Shown: piece after piece, positions 15,101 to 24,601 of the stretch
How the letters are laid out: each line of letters starts with the position of its first letter
How positions within the stretch are numbered: position 1 is the first letter of the stretch
From: Orbicella faveolata
Taxonomy: Eukaryota; Cnidaria; Anthozoa; Scleractinia; Merulinidae
DNA length: 64,000 nucleotides
Reading direction: 5' to 3'
Assembly (NCBI RefSeq): GCF_002042975.1
Contig: NW_018149715.1
Location: 2,309,497 to 2,373,496, forward strand
Position numbers and translations under genes: made by a program
The notes under the pieces: model-generated
The model's input: the letters and a program-made list of their open reading frames with translations, nothing else
What the model was told of the DNA's origin: nothing
Databases searched by the model: none

Positions 15101-15680
15101 TGCTCATTGCCATGTGGTGGTGGAACGCGAAAACGAGTGCGTACTTGCACAAACCCTCTGCAGCAGTATGGCGGGAAAGATTGCCAAGGACTGAGGGAGA
15201 TGTTTGAAACATGCCACACCGAAGACTGTCCCGATTCTGGTTAGGATATTTACCTGGTATTTGATGTTACACGGACTCGGCATATTCTTGACCAAGTCAC
15301 ATCGTCAAACGCAGCAATTTTTAAAAATGAGACATGTGCCAGGGTGCAATGATCTTAGATCTTAAACTGTGGGTGTAAAATGTTCATATTTCAGATTTTT
15401 TAGCGTTGTAAATACAAGAAATTTCATTCGCGATACAACTTCTTATATAGCCTGTGTACATCCGCCCCCTCCCCTCAAAAAGGGACTCGTGGGAGCTTGA
15501 TCAAATGATCAGTTTTCCAAGTAACACGTGTTATTGATTGATAACATCTCACCGTCCTAGCTATATTAGACATATCTTAGTCACGTGTGCCATTACTCAT
15601 TAAGGAAAAATGGCTGATTTTCGCGGAACACATTACATATGTGCAGCATTGTCATTTTTCTCTTCTTTTTTTCAGGGTGA
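1480..15680 (+). CDS. Gene 1: secreted protein with six F5/8C domains and one TSR (993 aa, 21 coding exons)
   Basis: Predicted extracellular matrix or adhesion protein. Exons: 1480-1531 (signal peptide), 2180-2209 (microexon), then six F5/8C modules of three exons each (2466-2533, 2645-2881, 3191-3338; 3921-3988, 5008-5244, 5585-5732; 5908-5975, 6570-6806, 7738-7885; 8079-8146, 8801-9037, 9585-9732; 9908-9975, 10544-10780, 11031-11178; 12547-12614, 13071-13307, 13785-13932), TSR exon 15063-15239, and a last exon at 15676 whose first codon is completed to Gly and followed by TGA (15678-15680). All junctions are GT-AG and the phases add up exactly to 993 codons. The start is the only ATG opening a hydrophobic leader (MALAVNLILLLQAYLLIG). 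Domains sit near residues 28-178, 179-329, 330-480, 481-631, 632-782, 783-933 and TSR 934-992. No transmembrane segment or GPI-type tail is seen. The domain vocabulary resembles coral matrix proteins such as coadhesin, but there is no vWA domain, so orthology is not claimed. Confidence 0.87.
1551..1825. repeat. Dispersed repeat family R1, copy 1 (intron 1 of gene 1)
   Basis: About 275 bp, clearly alignable with 17011-17285. Shared words include ACGATCTTGCAGTATTACG, GAAGAAGCACGTAC, TTGAGGTGTTTGGA and TGTGAAACACTGTCTCGCG, ending in CAAACTAAAACTAA. The pair looks young compared with the copies at 9992 and 36793. No terminal inverted repeat or tRNA-like head was found. Confidence 0.65.
2180..2209 (+). 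CDS. Gene 1 microexon (30 nt, phase 1-1)
   Basis: Sits between a TTTTCACAG acceptor and a GTAATT donor and adds GYVNGGSYHG after the signal peptide. Genes 2 and 3 have 15-nt equivalents at the same place (GYAYG and GLVAG). The Gly/Tyr-rich stretch probably holds the mature N-terminus. Recognised by position, phase and resemblance to its counterparts. Confidence 0.75.
2466..3338 (+). CDS. Gene 1 F5/8C domain 1 (three exons)
   Basis: Exons 2466-2533, 2645-2881 and 3191-3338 encode about 151 residues of an F5/8 type C (discoidin) domain. Typical features are the opening CDSPLGIESG, HGPSNARL, GAWSAKTNDLGQWIQV, the core QGRQDHAQWVT followed by SYSLDG, and the closing ARFIRLHP...FYGC. The first and last Cys would form the family's usual N-to-C disulfide. 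F5/8C domains bind phospholipids, carbohydrates or collagen through loops at one end of a beta barrel; the ligand here cannot be told from sequence. Confidence 0.88.
3339..3920. other. Intron between gene 1 domains 1 and 2
   Basis: 582-bp GT-AG intron in phase 1. Nothing recognisable beyond AT-rich sequence. Confidence 0.6.
3921..5732 (+). CDS. Gene 1 F5/8C domain 2 (three exons)
   Basis: Exons 3921-3988 (opens ECAKPLGLENNRIPNSA), 5008-5244 ([42 protein letters not shown]) and 5585-5732 (ends MRMELYGC). The acceptor of the 237-nt middle exon is unusual: a tetranucleotide repeat runs straight into it and replaces the pyrimidine tract. The exon is still open, of standard length and in frame, and all conserved residues are present, so it is most likely used. 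Confidence 0.86.
4270..5007. repeat. Degenerate TGAC/TGAT tetranucleotide satellite in an intron
   Basis: About 740 bp made almost wholly of TGAC, TGAT and GATT units with drifted copies, purest at 4924-4960 (GATT repeated). It starts in the intron between domain 2 exons 1 and 2 and ends at the splice acceptor at 5007. The Ser-Gln-rich antisense ORF through it (4827-5048) is a by-product of the repeat. Confidence 0.9.
5908..7885 (+). CDS. Gene 1 F5/8C domain 3 (three exons)
   Basis: Exons 5908-5975 (ECAAPLGMENWLIPNYA), 6570-6806 ([38 protein letters not shown]) and 7738-7885 ([14 protein letters not shown]...RMELYGC). It is the closest relative of gene 2 domain 1 (29671-32791), sharing the VDLRE.FQVTK stretch, and the surrounding introns also align. 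The 931-bp intron between exons 2 and 3 provides the empty site for a transposon found in gene 2. Confidence 0.88.
8079..9732 (+). CDS. Gene 1 F5/8C domain 4 (three exons)
   Basis: Exons 8079-8146 ([16 protein letters not shown]), 8801-9037 ([35 protein letters not shown]) and 9585-9732 (VYKANSDRHSVVVN...MRFELYGC). It is the counterpart of gene 2 domain 2; both carry the unusual VASQGR and STFGK words. The intron before exon 2 is about 350 bp longer than in gene 2. Confidence 0.88.
8428..8785. repeat. Probable insertion in intron, absent from gene 2
   Basis: Gene 2's matching intron runs from a GAAATGTTCAATCCGYG word (33737-33753) almost directly to the acceptor, while gene 1 carries about 360 extra bases after the same word. 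The extra DNA has no coding features. A near-repeat of ATTAT flanks it. The element family was not identified and the ends are approximate. Confidence 0.4.
9107..9207. repeat. GAC/GAT and CAC/CAT trinucleotide microsatellite
   Basis: Runs of GAC/GAT (9110-9135), then CAC and CAT triplets (9146-9205). The same microsatellite lies at the matching intron position of gene 2 (34096-34182), so it predates the duplication. Confidence 0.9.
9908..11178 (+). CDS. Gene 1 F5/8C domain 5 (three exons)
   Basis: Exons 9908-9975 (ECTSSLGLTSKKLPDSALA), 10544-10780 (HGANNARLYRVSGWG, GAWSSKLNNKGQWLEVDL, TQGRYDHDQWVK) and 11031-11178 (VYDANSDRNSVIVN...MRMELYGC). It has no counterpart in gene 2, where domain 2 is followed directly by the equivalent of domain 6. 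Either gene 1 gained it or gene 2 lost it. The first exon departs most from the family consensus. Confidence 0.86.
9992..10465. repeat. Dispersed repeat family R1, copy 2 (interrupted)
   Basis: Contains the R1 words AAACACGAAATACCGTGTTTT, GACGTTCGATGTATTTGG and, after about 220 bp of unrelated DNA, GTCTGATATGTCTTCTCAAAC with an A-rich end. Other copies lie at 1551-1825, 17011-17285 and 36793-36980. The family is non-coding and unidentified. Confidence 0.55.
11560..11670. repeat. Interspersed repeat end shared with 39605-39700
   Basis: Both segments run from GAACTCGAAA through a 'TTCTC...CTCCCA' stretch to a hairpin-like end containing 'GATA.AAACACGG'. The repeat probably extends left to about 11300 in this copy. 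Family unknown. Confidence 0.4.
12091..12139. repeat. ATT trinucleotide microsatellite
   Basis: About 15 TTA units in the intron between domains 5 and 6 of gene 1. The rest of this 1.37-kb intron (11179-12546) shows only the repeat at 11560 and AT-rich DNA. Confidence 0.9.
12547..13932 (+). CDS. Gene 1 F5/8C domain 6 (three exons)
   Basis: Exons 12547-12614 (CMTPLVMENDQIPDSS), 13071-13307 ([42 protein letters not shown]) and 13785-13932 ([13 protein letters not shown]...MRMELYGC). It is the close counterpart of gene 2 domain 3, including the introns. The first exon ends in Val instead of the usual Glu (TASSV). Confidence 0.88.
14086..14746. mobile_element. TTAA-flanked MITE with 12-bp inverted ends
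   Basis: Ends are TTAA-GGACGTTCGCGC on the left and GCGCGAACGTCC-TTAA on the right, a perfect inverted repeat with duplicated TTAA (14086-14089 and 14743-14746). The matching intron of gene 2 (37462-37480) reads across the same flanks with a single TTAA and no insert. The TTAA target suggests a piggyBac- or Kolobok-type non-autonomous element. The 133-codon antisense ORF inside (14121-14522) shows no transposase similarity. Confidence 0.85.
15063..15239 (+). CDS. Gene 1 thrombospondin type 1 repeat
   Basis: A single 177-nt phase 1-1 exon encodes a complete TSR: GGFSDWSEWSACSLPCGGG, then [13 protein letters not shown], and the closing FETCHTEDC. The WSEWSAC tryptophan motif (often C-mannosylated in this family), the CxxxCGGG-type turn, the RKR basic strand and all six Cys are present. 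TSRs bind matrix glycans and proteins. The donor is the non-consensus G|GTTAGG; reading on instead meets TAG at 15242 and gives the same C-terminus, SG-stop. This exon is the counterpart of the dead TSR exon 38486-38661 in gene 2. Confidence 0.87.
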
Positions 15681-15830
15681 CCTGCTTCTCGTGATTACAG
15701 GCAAACATGCAGCCAACCGGGGATATCACACAGCTCATCATATCAGAGAATATTGGTGAAGGGATAAGGGAATAGAAATGGTTTTGGTTGTAGATCATGA
15801 CTGATCAAGAAATATTAAAGGGATCTTTAT
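15676..15830 (+). other. Gene 1 terminal exon, almost all 3' UTR
   Basis: After the TTTTTTTCAG acceptor come GG, the stop TGA (15678-15680) and untranslated sequence. The homologous terminal exon of gene 2 begins AG-TGA at 40673. Both share GTGACCTG and a downstream GGTGAAGGGA word. Confidence 0.7.
15814..15819 (+). promoter_or_regulatory. Polyadenylation signal ATTAAA of gene 1
   Basis: ATTAAA lies in the block ATATTAAAGGGATCTTTATG, conserved with gene 2 (40800-40805), about 135 bp after the stop codon. No AATAAA is nearby. Confidence 0.55.
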
Positions 15831-15921
15831 GCTGCACAACGCTCTGACTATTTCTTCTATGTCTTTGACTGTTTCGTTTTTCGTTTGGTTTACCTTAATC
15901 AGACCAATAGGGTTGCCTGCC

Positions 15922-16078
15922 CAGGGGCAGATCTAGGGGAAGGGTGCAGGGGGTGTGCAACCTCCCCCCCCCCCTGAGAGCTCGTGTTTGCCTTTACAAT
16001 TTGTTACCTCACTAGTCCGTTACGCCATTCCTTAGCAGAGAACCCCCTCTTAAGAAATATCCTGGATCCACCCCTGGT
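15922..16078. mobile_element. hAT-like MITE, present only beside gene 1
   Basis: Imperfect inverted ends CAGGGGCAGATCTAGG and CCTGGATCCACCCCTG bound about 155 bp. Gene 2's 3' flank (40880-40910) reads straight across this point (GGGTTTCGTGCCCACG), giving an empty site. An approximate 8-bp target duplication (TGCCTGC and TGCCCAC) fits the hAT superfamily. Assignment rests on ends only. Confidence 0.6.
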
Positions 16079-17010
16079 GCCCACGCTGACTTTGACTTTT
16101 AATAACTTCTCATAATTTTGAAGTTAACGCTGCCAAAGTTTGCGACTTAATCTAAAAATTATCTGGAATTTGGTATGACATGATACTTGATGTTTTCATG
16201 GCAGCAACCGTTTTTTTTTTGACAGACATGTTTAACAAAGCTTTAAAACGTGTTCAAAAAGACTCTTTAAGAGGCTGTCTCTGTAAAAACCACCCACTCA
16301 ATTTCGCTTCAAAAATAATTTTGTCTGCATGAAATTCTGGCAACTGAAAAGCGTAATTAAAGTTAGAATAAAACTAGTTTTGGTTTGATTCGAAATGATT
16401 TTCCAGTCGCGTGAATATTTCTCCTCGTCAGGGCCCGTCGTGCCCTCTGCAAAAGCGTAAAATTGACATTTCTCGTGTCGCTGTATATATTTGTAGCATC
16501 TGGTAATGAATATTATATCACTTTACGCATAAACCTTTCTAGTTTTCTACGATAGATTAACAAATTTTATATTTATTTAAGTGGTAATAAATCAAGCATA
16601 TTGCTGAAATCAAGCATCCTACTGAACATTAATAATCGCCATCGAATGATGGCTGGAAATGACCATTTAGAAGTTAATTTTAAAACTCGGGGCCTAGTTG
16701 AAACCTTACACAGTCGCAAAGTGTAGTCCTTTATCGACAAAAACATGTAAAGCATCAGAAGTGACGAAACAAATTTTGTATTGTCTTCAATTTGTCAGTT
16801 GCGAAGAAGAGGAATACCATTTTGTCCTTTCGGCAGGGCAGCTCGGTTTTGAAGTTCGCAGTTGTTGAATCATTTAGCAGTTCCAGTAAATAGGTAGATT
16901 TTGCCTTAAAAACTCGACTCCATGGAAACATTTTGGGCTAAAATACCCTATCGGAACATCGTTTCAGAGTAAGTTCCTTCAAGAATCAATTAAAATACTA
17001 TCAAAGTCTG

Positions 17011-17285
17011 GTTTCGTTTTTACGATCTTGCAGTATTACGATAAAAAAGGAAGAAGCACGTACCGGAACGAATTAAACAAGTGCTTGTGTTTATGAATAA
17101 AACAGACACGAAAGACCGAGTCTTATCACATTTCCAAACTGACCGAGAAAAGAGTTGAAATTTGGACACGCAGTGGTGTATTTTTAACGACTTTTGAGGT
17201 GTTTGGAAATGTTGTGAAACACTGTCTCGCGTATTTGATGTATATTCTCTGCAAACTAAAACTAAAGAGACCAAGGAAGAAACGT
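17011..17285. repeat. Dispersed repeat family R1, copy 3
   Basis: Full-length partner of the copy in gene 1 intron 1 (1551-1825), sharing both ends and most internal words. Non-coding. Confidence 0.65.
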
Positions 17286-17764
17286 ATAAATGAAATTGAA
17301 ATTTCTATGCGGTTATGAATTTGTCAAATTCTTCAATAAGGGCAAGAAGAATGATTCATTGCATCTTTAATTAAAACCGATGATCTCGTAGTTTGTGAAG
17401 TTAGCATCGTGTAACCAATCTGACGTTAAATTAACAATTCAAGAGCCTTACTTTAAAGAAATAATTGAATTATGATTAGCAAACTCGAAGTAGTTTAACT
17501 TCAGCTCACAGCAGTACTCACTACTCACGAACAAAGACGATGAAGCCTAACAGAATAGAAACAGAATATAAACTGAGACTTAAATGTGTATGGCAAAAAA
17601 ATTGGAAATCTATGGTTCCCTCACGAGGTTATCACGGGCACAGCCGTTACGTGTTTTGCCGACACGTTCAACGTTCATCGAACCCTTATTAAGATAATGC
17701 CTTTGACCATTGCGTGATCGCTTTTTCGAAAGTGAATCTGCTGATAGGTGAGTTTTCATTGCTA

Positions 17765-18068
17765 GTAAGGTAAAAGGTAAAGTCTGCATAGGAGCCAAGT
17801 GGCCTATCAGGCCAGAGCTTATCGCGGTTTCTGTAGCATGAAGCGACTAGGGGTATTTCTACTCCCCCCTGGGTGGGGTGCTAGTCCATCGCATGGTTAC
17901 CCCAGCATTAAGTTCGCCGGTACCCATTTATACACCTGGGTGGAGAGAGGCACTGTGAGAGTAGAGTGTCTTGCCGAAGAACACAACACAATGTCCCTGG
18001 CCAGGGCTCGAACCCGGACCGCTCGATCCGGAGACGAGGGCACTAACCATGAGGCCACAGCGCCTCCC
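17765..18068 (-). mobile_element. tRNA-derived SINE, family A
   Basis: Read on the minus strand it begins GGAGGCGCTGTGGCCTCATG, contains A-box-like (TGGTTAGTGC) and B-box-like (GGGTTCGAGCCC) pol III promoter blocks, then the body ACACTCTACTCTCACAGTGC and GGTGTATAAATGGG. Other copies are at 47806-48150, 52936-53280, 59578-59878 and 63064-63286. An ORF through it on the plus strand is incidental. Confidence 0.8.
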
Positions 18069-18128
18069 AGGCTGGGTCCGTATTGTCAAACTCATCAATT
18101 AGCGAATGAGACCGGGTAACTCGAGTAA

Positions 18129-18311
18129 CAGGCCATTTCCGAGCTGCCTTTTACCTCTGTGTCAAAACGAGTCTTCGGGCGAAACCATTCATATGAAAAT
18201 GAGTTCCGCCTACAGTCAGTTTCATGCAAATCAAACTCATTTTCATAAGAAAGATTTTGCACGAAGACTCGTTTCGAAACAGAGACACAAGTTACCTAAG
18301 TCGGAGATGGC
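18129..18311. mobile_element. Foldback MITE with ~50-bp imperfect inverted arms
   Basis: The left arm AGGCCATTTCCGAG...AAAACGAGTCTTCG and the right arm CGAAGACTCGTTTCGAAAC...CGGAGATGGCT are inverted copies around a short centre. No clear target duplication, no coding capacity. Confidence 0.6.
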
Positions 18312-20412
18312 TCTTCACGCAGTCATAAGAACGTCTACGATGGAAGTCATTTATATTAAGGATAACTTTTTTTAAAAAAGGATAACATTTTTTAAGGATA
18401 ACGAGCATTTTTCGCAAGTTGTTAAATAGGCATAGTCACTGACGCAAACTATGTCGGATTCATATTTTGAGTAGAGTTAAGTATTTATTGTGTCAAGAGA
18501 AACATTTCCAGTCGCTCAATAGTCAGGGTAAATTTTCGCTGGTGATTATGAATTTCGACAGCTCGTGATCTTTCAGATACAGTTATGGCTGACGAACACT
18601 AAATTAACGATTTCACAGCAAACTAAATAGAGAACGCAATAACGAGGTACTTGTAAATGCTGTTTACGGTCCGTAAAATGCATCTCATTAAGTCTTGAAC
18701 TAGCAAAAGAAAATATCAACCGAGGGATAATGCTGCAACAAACAAGGCAAAAATACTTTTATATCCTAAACACAATGTCTCTTTTTCTCTAAAGCTTACA
18801 CTAATCCAGCATTCTTGAAAGAAAATGCCAAACTAACCCTCAACGAGTTCCGTTGTTAATTTCGAATTAATGCAAAAGAGGTACGAGCTAAATGCCTTGT
18901 AAAAAGCAAGACCATCATCAAAAAATTCTCACAACGAGTAAATTGAACGGGTAAATGTCAAACGGCTGATTTGACCAGCTATTTTATATCCCTCAACCCA
19001 AGCGCGCGCGCCACATCACACTAAACCCTTTATTTGTCCAATGAAGTCTAAACAAATGAAAACAAAGTTACATGTAAAGACTTCTCTTGTTAAGTATTTG
19101 ATCTCCTATTTTTTTGCGGTGAAAATTTGATGACATATTGAAGAATAAAGTGCCGTTTATTACGGAAAAGTGCCTAGCGACTTCTTCCCGAGCCTGCGAT
19201 GTTTTTTTAACAGCTTCAATGTATAAGATTTTGTCTTTTAGGCAACAAGATGAAAAAAAAAAAAAAAGATGATTTTGGTACCCTTTTAATAAAATAACAA
19301 CATTTGCAACTAGTGAGTTAATTTTAGAGGAGTCTTTTTTCGGCCAATTTTTGTTGCAAGTCAACCCAGTCATATCTTTCTGTTCACATAAGACATTGGC
19401 GAATGCATCCTTTTGTATAAGTCAATGCAATTGGGCCGTTCAAGAAGAGGAACATGTTAAATTGCATCCCTCAGAATTAAATTTTTAAAGACAACAAAAA
19501 TTCAATAAAGTTCAGATCAATAATTAAAAAAAATTACATTGTTACCTAAATAAATATTTTTTAAGCCCCTAACTTATTTCTGGATCATTACTCGCTTCAT
19601 TTTTATAAAATTCTCAGATGTGTTAGCCCAGAAAAGTATTGTTAGTTACAGGCATGCAAAAAATTGAACACCACCACGGAAGTTACCTCATTGAGAATCG
19701 TTATAGTCAACATAGCGGCTTTATAAACTTGCAGTTTCAAAATGTCAGAATTTTTAAGACGGCAACATATATTTGGGTGTTAGTTAGCGGTAACAAATAT
19801 ACCGCGGCGTGGGACAAATCAAAAGATTCAGTGCAATGCCGCTGTTTGAACTTAAATGCAATTAAGGCACACAATGAGGCATTAGAAGACTGGGGACTCA
19901 GTAAATGGTTTGAAAGCACTTGAGCAATGCATTGTTCTCTTACAACCCTCTTTTGATGCTGGTTAATGTTGCTTTCGAAAAGCTGCATTCTTTCAACTTT
20001 GTACAGAATGTTTGTAGTATTCCCGCTGAGTTATTCATCCTCCATTCCAGGGATGACTTGGTAATACAGAAATCATTTCTCCTTGAAAGTTAGGCGAGGG
20101 ATACAATGTGAAATGGTGGCTCTTAGACAATGAATTATAAGACATATTAAATAAGGTATGATTAAGGCGAGGAAACCTGTAGTTTTTATCTATTTTCTAG
20201 GTGTTAAAAGAAGGGTTATTATGTGCAAACATTCTGGAGTTAAAACCAAATATACGCATGCAATAACTTTACGTTTATTTGTTTTTTAGAAATTGAATGA
20301 AATTGAATGAACAAAGCTGGGGGTAGAAACCTTCACTTGTGTTGAAATATAACTCGATCTCACATCAATACACATCTCAGTGTTCTTGAACACCTTACCG
20401 AGAGCTATCGCC

Positions 20413-20464
20413 ATGGCTCTCGTCTTCAACCTGATCGTTCTTTTGGAAGCCTATCTGCTAACTG
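20413..20464 (+). CDS. Gene 2 exon 1: signal peptide
   Basis: Encodes [17 protein letters not shown] and one base of a Gly codon, ending at the G|GTGAGT donor. Same coding length and phase as gene 1 exon 1, with alignable protein and 5' leader. The ATG sits in a good start context (GCCATGG). Confidence 0.87.
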
Positions 20465-22732
20465 GTGAGTAATATATTTGTGAATACTTTTTAGGTCTAA
20501 ATTGTTTCAGTATTGCGAAACACACGGGATTAAGGGGGTATATTTTACGCATTTTGTTCAACTTGCCCGATTGTCACAGGTGCTGGGGAGGGTAATATGA
20601 GATTTTACACATTTCGAGTGAAGTTTATAATTTAAAGTACAACTAAAACCTTGTTTGTGGCTCCAAGAATACTTACAGCGTGAAATCATTGGGAGATCTG
20701 CCAGGTTTTTCTTGGTAGAGTAATTTTATGAGTCGGTCGTATCAGCTGAAGAAAAGGGCTGGCCGAATCACCCTTAGCCTTAACACCCTTTGCATCGCCC
20801 TAATCTTTGACTTTCAAGACATCCGCAAGAAGCTTAAGCCGACTGTTCTCTACATCTTAGACATCGTAAGAAAGTATTACAAACGTTTTAACGATTAAAA
20901 TACTTTCATCGACTTATTACTGCTATACGAAACCCATCTTTTATTTTCTTTCAGTATAAATCGAAGCTTGCTCACACATCCATCGACCGACTAAGTAGAA
21001 AACAACGGCCTCGCAGAACATTTCTCGTTGGATTCAACTCACTGAATTTATGCGCAAAAGATTTTCTGAAATGTTTCTTGCCACCAAGAACCAGCACTTC
21101 AATCCAGATTTTTGTGTCTACAGTGACTCTGAAGTAAATCGGCTGCATGTTTCTTCGGACTTTAAACTGACAAACACTAAGGCTAATTTTTAAATGGATG
21201 TATGTCACATGTCTTGGATGAATTAAGCATATCTTTTCCAATTTATAGATATCATTAACAACTTTTTTCGTTGGATCTGACTTTGTGTTCTTTGCGATGA
21301 AACTTAGAATCCAAAGCTTTTTGTTGCGGCGAAGTGCGGAGTCCCTACTGCGACCTTCAAAAAAGTCGTTACTTCGATCAAAGTTGTCCGGTGTTTGACA
21401 ACCCTTTTTCCTAAGATCGAATAAAAGCAAATTAGTTTGGTTTTAAGTATGGTTTCCTAAGATAAAAGGCGATTTTTTTTACATTCTGTGTGACATGTAT
21501 GAAACTATGTTTCCAAACTCAAAAAGACTTAGATAGATGATGGTGAAACCTCGCAATCGTTTAAAATTCGTTTTATCTCAACTCGGTGAAAAAAAAAACG
21601 CAGTTATTGACAACATTAACGCGGCGAACAATTGAAAATTAAGTAACATTAGCTCTTCATCACCTCTCTGTGATGTACCATATTGAAAAAAAAAAAGACA
21701 TAATTAAAGCTAAGAGGCACTTCAGATCAGAGTTCACGAGTGAGCAAACGAAAGATGACTTCATTGTCAAAGTCTTCCTATATCAAGGTAACGGATGTTA
21801 TCGCAAAAATCAACAGCAGTAACTTGTCACGGGCGGGACTTTTTTTTCACGACTTTTTCCCGATACACCGAGAAAAATACATTTGAGAAGCCAAAACAAT
21901 CTATATCGGTTTCTTATGTAAAAATATTGCCTTTCATCATATTCGCAGTTTAGAATTGAGTTCCAAGAGAACATCGCTAAATTGTGACAAGAGATTTTAT
22001 GCAGGCAAAACTTAACGTCAACTAAGTTGGTGAATATGGTTGCCAGGTACGAGTTTCCCTGAGTGAAGCATGAATAATTTGTGGGGGAGATCTCCCAGTT
22101 CTGTCAGTTTAATGAAACATCAACATTTATTTCTTGCCGTGAAGAAAAGTCCCGGAAACATAAAAGGTAGTAATTGCAGCTGGCTTATTGCTTTTGATTA
22201 AATTTCTATCTTTGGAAAATGAATGTCCATCCTTCTGACTCGTTTACCATGCATTATTATTCATTATGCTTTTGTTTAACCTTAAAATGAAAAACTAGTG
22301 CGGTGAACCTAACAGGTTTCGGCGGTGAACGAAACGTTTTGAGGTAAAAATGGCATGAAATAGTACATTTCGTGAGCCATGGAATTCAAGAAATAATGGA
22401 AAATGCCAACCGACACGGACAGTAGAAAAAAGTCAAAAAGCCACAGAATTGCAATGTCATAATTAACTCAGCTACGTTAAGTTTGAATTCAAAGATTTAA
22501 TCGATGGTAAGGTAATTCGGTAATTGTAAGGTAATTCTTTATTTATCGTGTCAGCTCCGCTTAGCTAAAAAACCATTTCGCTGGAAGCCCACTCTTAAAA
22601 TAACATAAATGTACAATAGTTTTTAAACAAGAAAACAAAAGAAAATACAAACTACAATACAAAAATAAAAATACAAAAAAAAAAAAAAAAAAAAAAAANN
22701 NNNNNNNNNNNNNNNNNNNNNNNNNNNNNNNN

Positions 22733-22814
<82 letters not shown>

Positions 22815-24567
22815 CAATCGATATGAAAAGGATCTTAAATGTACAGCAAAAGTTACCGAATGCAGAAGGGCAGCAAAATCGAAAGTGACAACCAAAATTG
22901 CAGTAGGTTTGTTTAGAAGGCAAAAGCAGATTTTTTGTAACCATTTTCGAGAATAAATATAAACGACTTTAGATGAGATTAAGCAATATTTCTTAAGAAA
23001 AATCTATGTCGCTCTCTTTACTGACCTAGGTCATTTAACTTAACTAGTAAATAACGTGTGACAAATTTTCCCGCCTTTTCATACCATGACCTCGTTTAGA
23101 GCAAACGGAAATGTTCACATTATTCAGCCGATTGAGGAGTTTAATTCCCTCAGTCGCCATTGTTGGATACGAGGTGATTTCAAGTGACAATCTTGGCGCT
23201 GTTACTATATATATACATATATAAAACACTTTTAATGCCTTTTTTCTCTCTACCCACGCCAGGGAATCGACACGAATGCCAAGCACATGGCTTGCTTGGT
23301 CACATGATCCTCGCACAACCTAGAGGGGGGTTCACATAATGACAATTGACTCCCTCCAAGACCCGGTTCTCCCTGGACGTGCTAAACTAAGCGGCCAGAG
23401 AGAAGACATAAAACTCCTATTTTCTGGCAAACATAATTGGTATCTAACCTTGGGAAACAGTTTCATTTTCCTTCGAGTCTCGAGATTCTCGGAATAATAA
23501 AACTGACTGTTCCCCTTGGGACTAGTGAATAAGTGTATATTCTTATCCCCAACTGTCCATATCTGTAAATATGCGAAATTATGCTGTAAAGAGGGTCCTA
23601 ATATCAAAAGGATTATGGCAAATGGCTTCGTTAGAACTTTTTTGTATTTTTATTTTGTGTGATAAAACAAAATATGAATGATTTACTGATGGAAACTTAC
23701 ACTTTTTGCCTTTATATTTTTATAGGATATGCTTATGGAGGTACGTACAAATGATTTTTTTAACCATTAATTATGAAAAATTATGTCATCATTTTCTTAG
23801 CGAACGGGACTTTGGGCGCGATGCCCAACGAGTTTGCAATTGCCAAGCAGAAAGGTCTCGCATGAGTCGCTTGGCCGGGACGAAACGAGCGGCGCAAGAC
23901 TAGCCAGAACAATGTATTATCAGAAGTATCTGTCAACTTTATTGTCAATTATGATAAACAAAGTTCAACGTTTCTTGTGAATTTGCCAAGATTAAGTAAA
24001 CCCTCAGTACATGCCGTAAAGTTAAAGATAGCTATCCATGTCCCCACCTACTTCCAATGTTTTTAATTTTAAAAGGATTGAAGCAAAGATTTCTAAATTT
24101 GCTGACTATTTAGGAGCCTGTTTTAATCGTTGAACTTATTTTGCGACGAAATGCGAGGTTCATGTCAAATGTGAGAAAATTGCTTGTGAAATTTAAAGAT
24201 AAGAAATTAACAAGACGTGCATGGCAGCATAGTTCAACTCTTCTCCTGTGATGTTTTGCAAAACCGGTTCAGTTTCGACACCATTGCATACCATGGGAAG
24301 CAGTTCCGCCTCCAAATGCCTCAGTTCATTATGGCGTTGAATGATAAATCCGCCCCGTTTGCAAATCGTAGCGTGATTCACATTGAATATGTCCCCACAA
24401 ACACAAACAGAGGGCGTATCAGGAACTTCCCAGTCGTACCTGAGTTTCAAAGCGTCTCGAAACTCACTCTTCTGTAAATCAAAATTCATATCTCTAATTG
24501 GTAAAACAGTAAGCCAACTAGAAGGACCTTTATGAGTGGCAAGGTCGACAGCTCTCAAAGTTTTTTG

Positions 24568-24601
<34 letters not shown>

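Larger units (their letters stand above)
15831..20412. other. Intergenic region between genes 1 and 2
   Basis: 4.6 kb with no convincing gene. It holds a hAT-like MITE (15922-16078), a block homologous to the 3' flank of gene 2 (about 16080-16260), an R1 repeat (17011-17285), a tRNA-derived SINE (17765-18068) and a foldback element (18129-18311). From 18312 to about 20340 only AT-rich DNA is seen; a 94-codon ORF at 19639-19923 has no recognisable domain. The last ~60 bp match the gene 1 leader. Confidence 0.6.

Noticed and set aside
17799-18119. 106-codon ORF on the plus strand
   Set aside because: It is the reverse reading of a family A SINE.
19639-19923. 94-codon ORF in the gene 1-gene 2 interval
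   Set aside because: No recognisable domain, no splice-site support, no counterpart elsewhere in the cluster.
22561-22944. Poly-Phe ORFs on the minus strand
   Set aside because: Translation of a poly-A tract and N gap.
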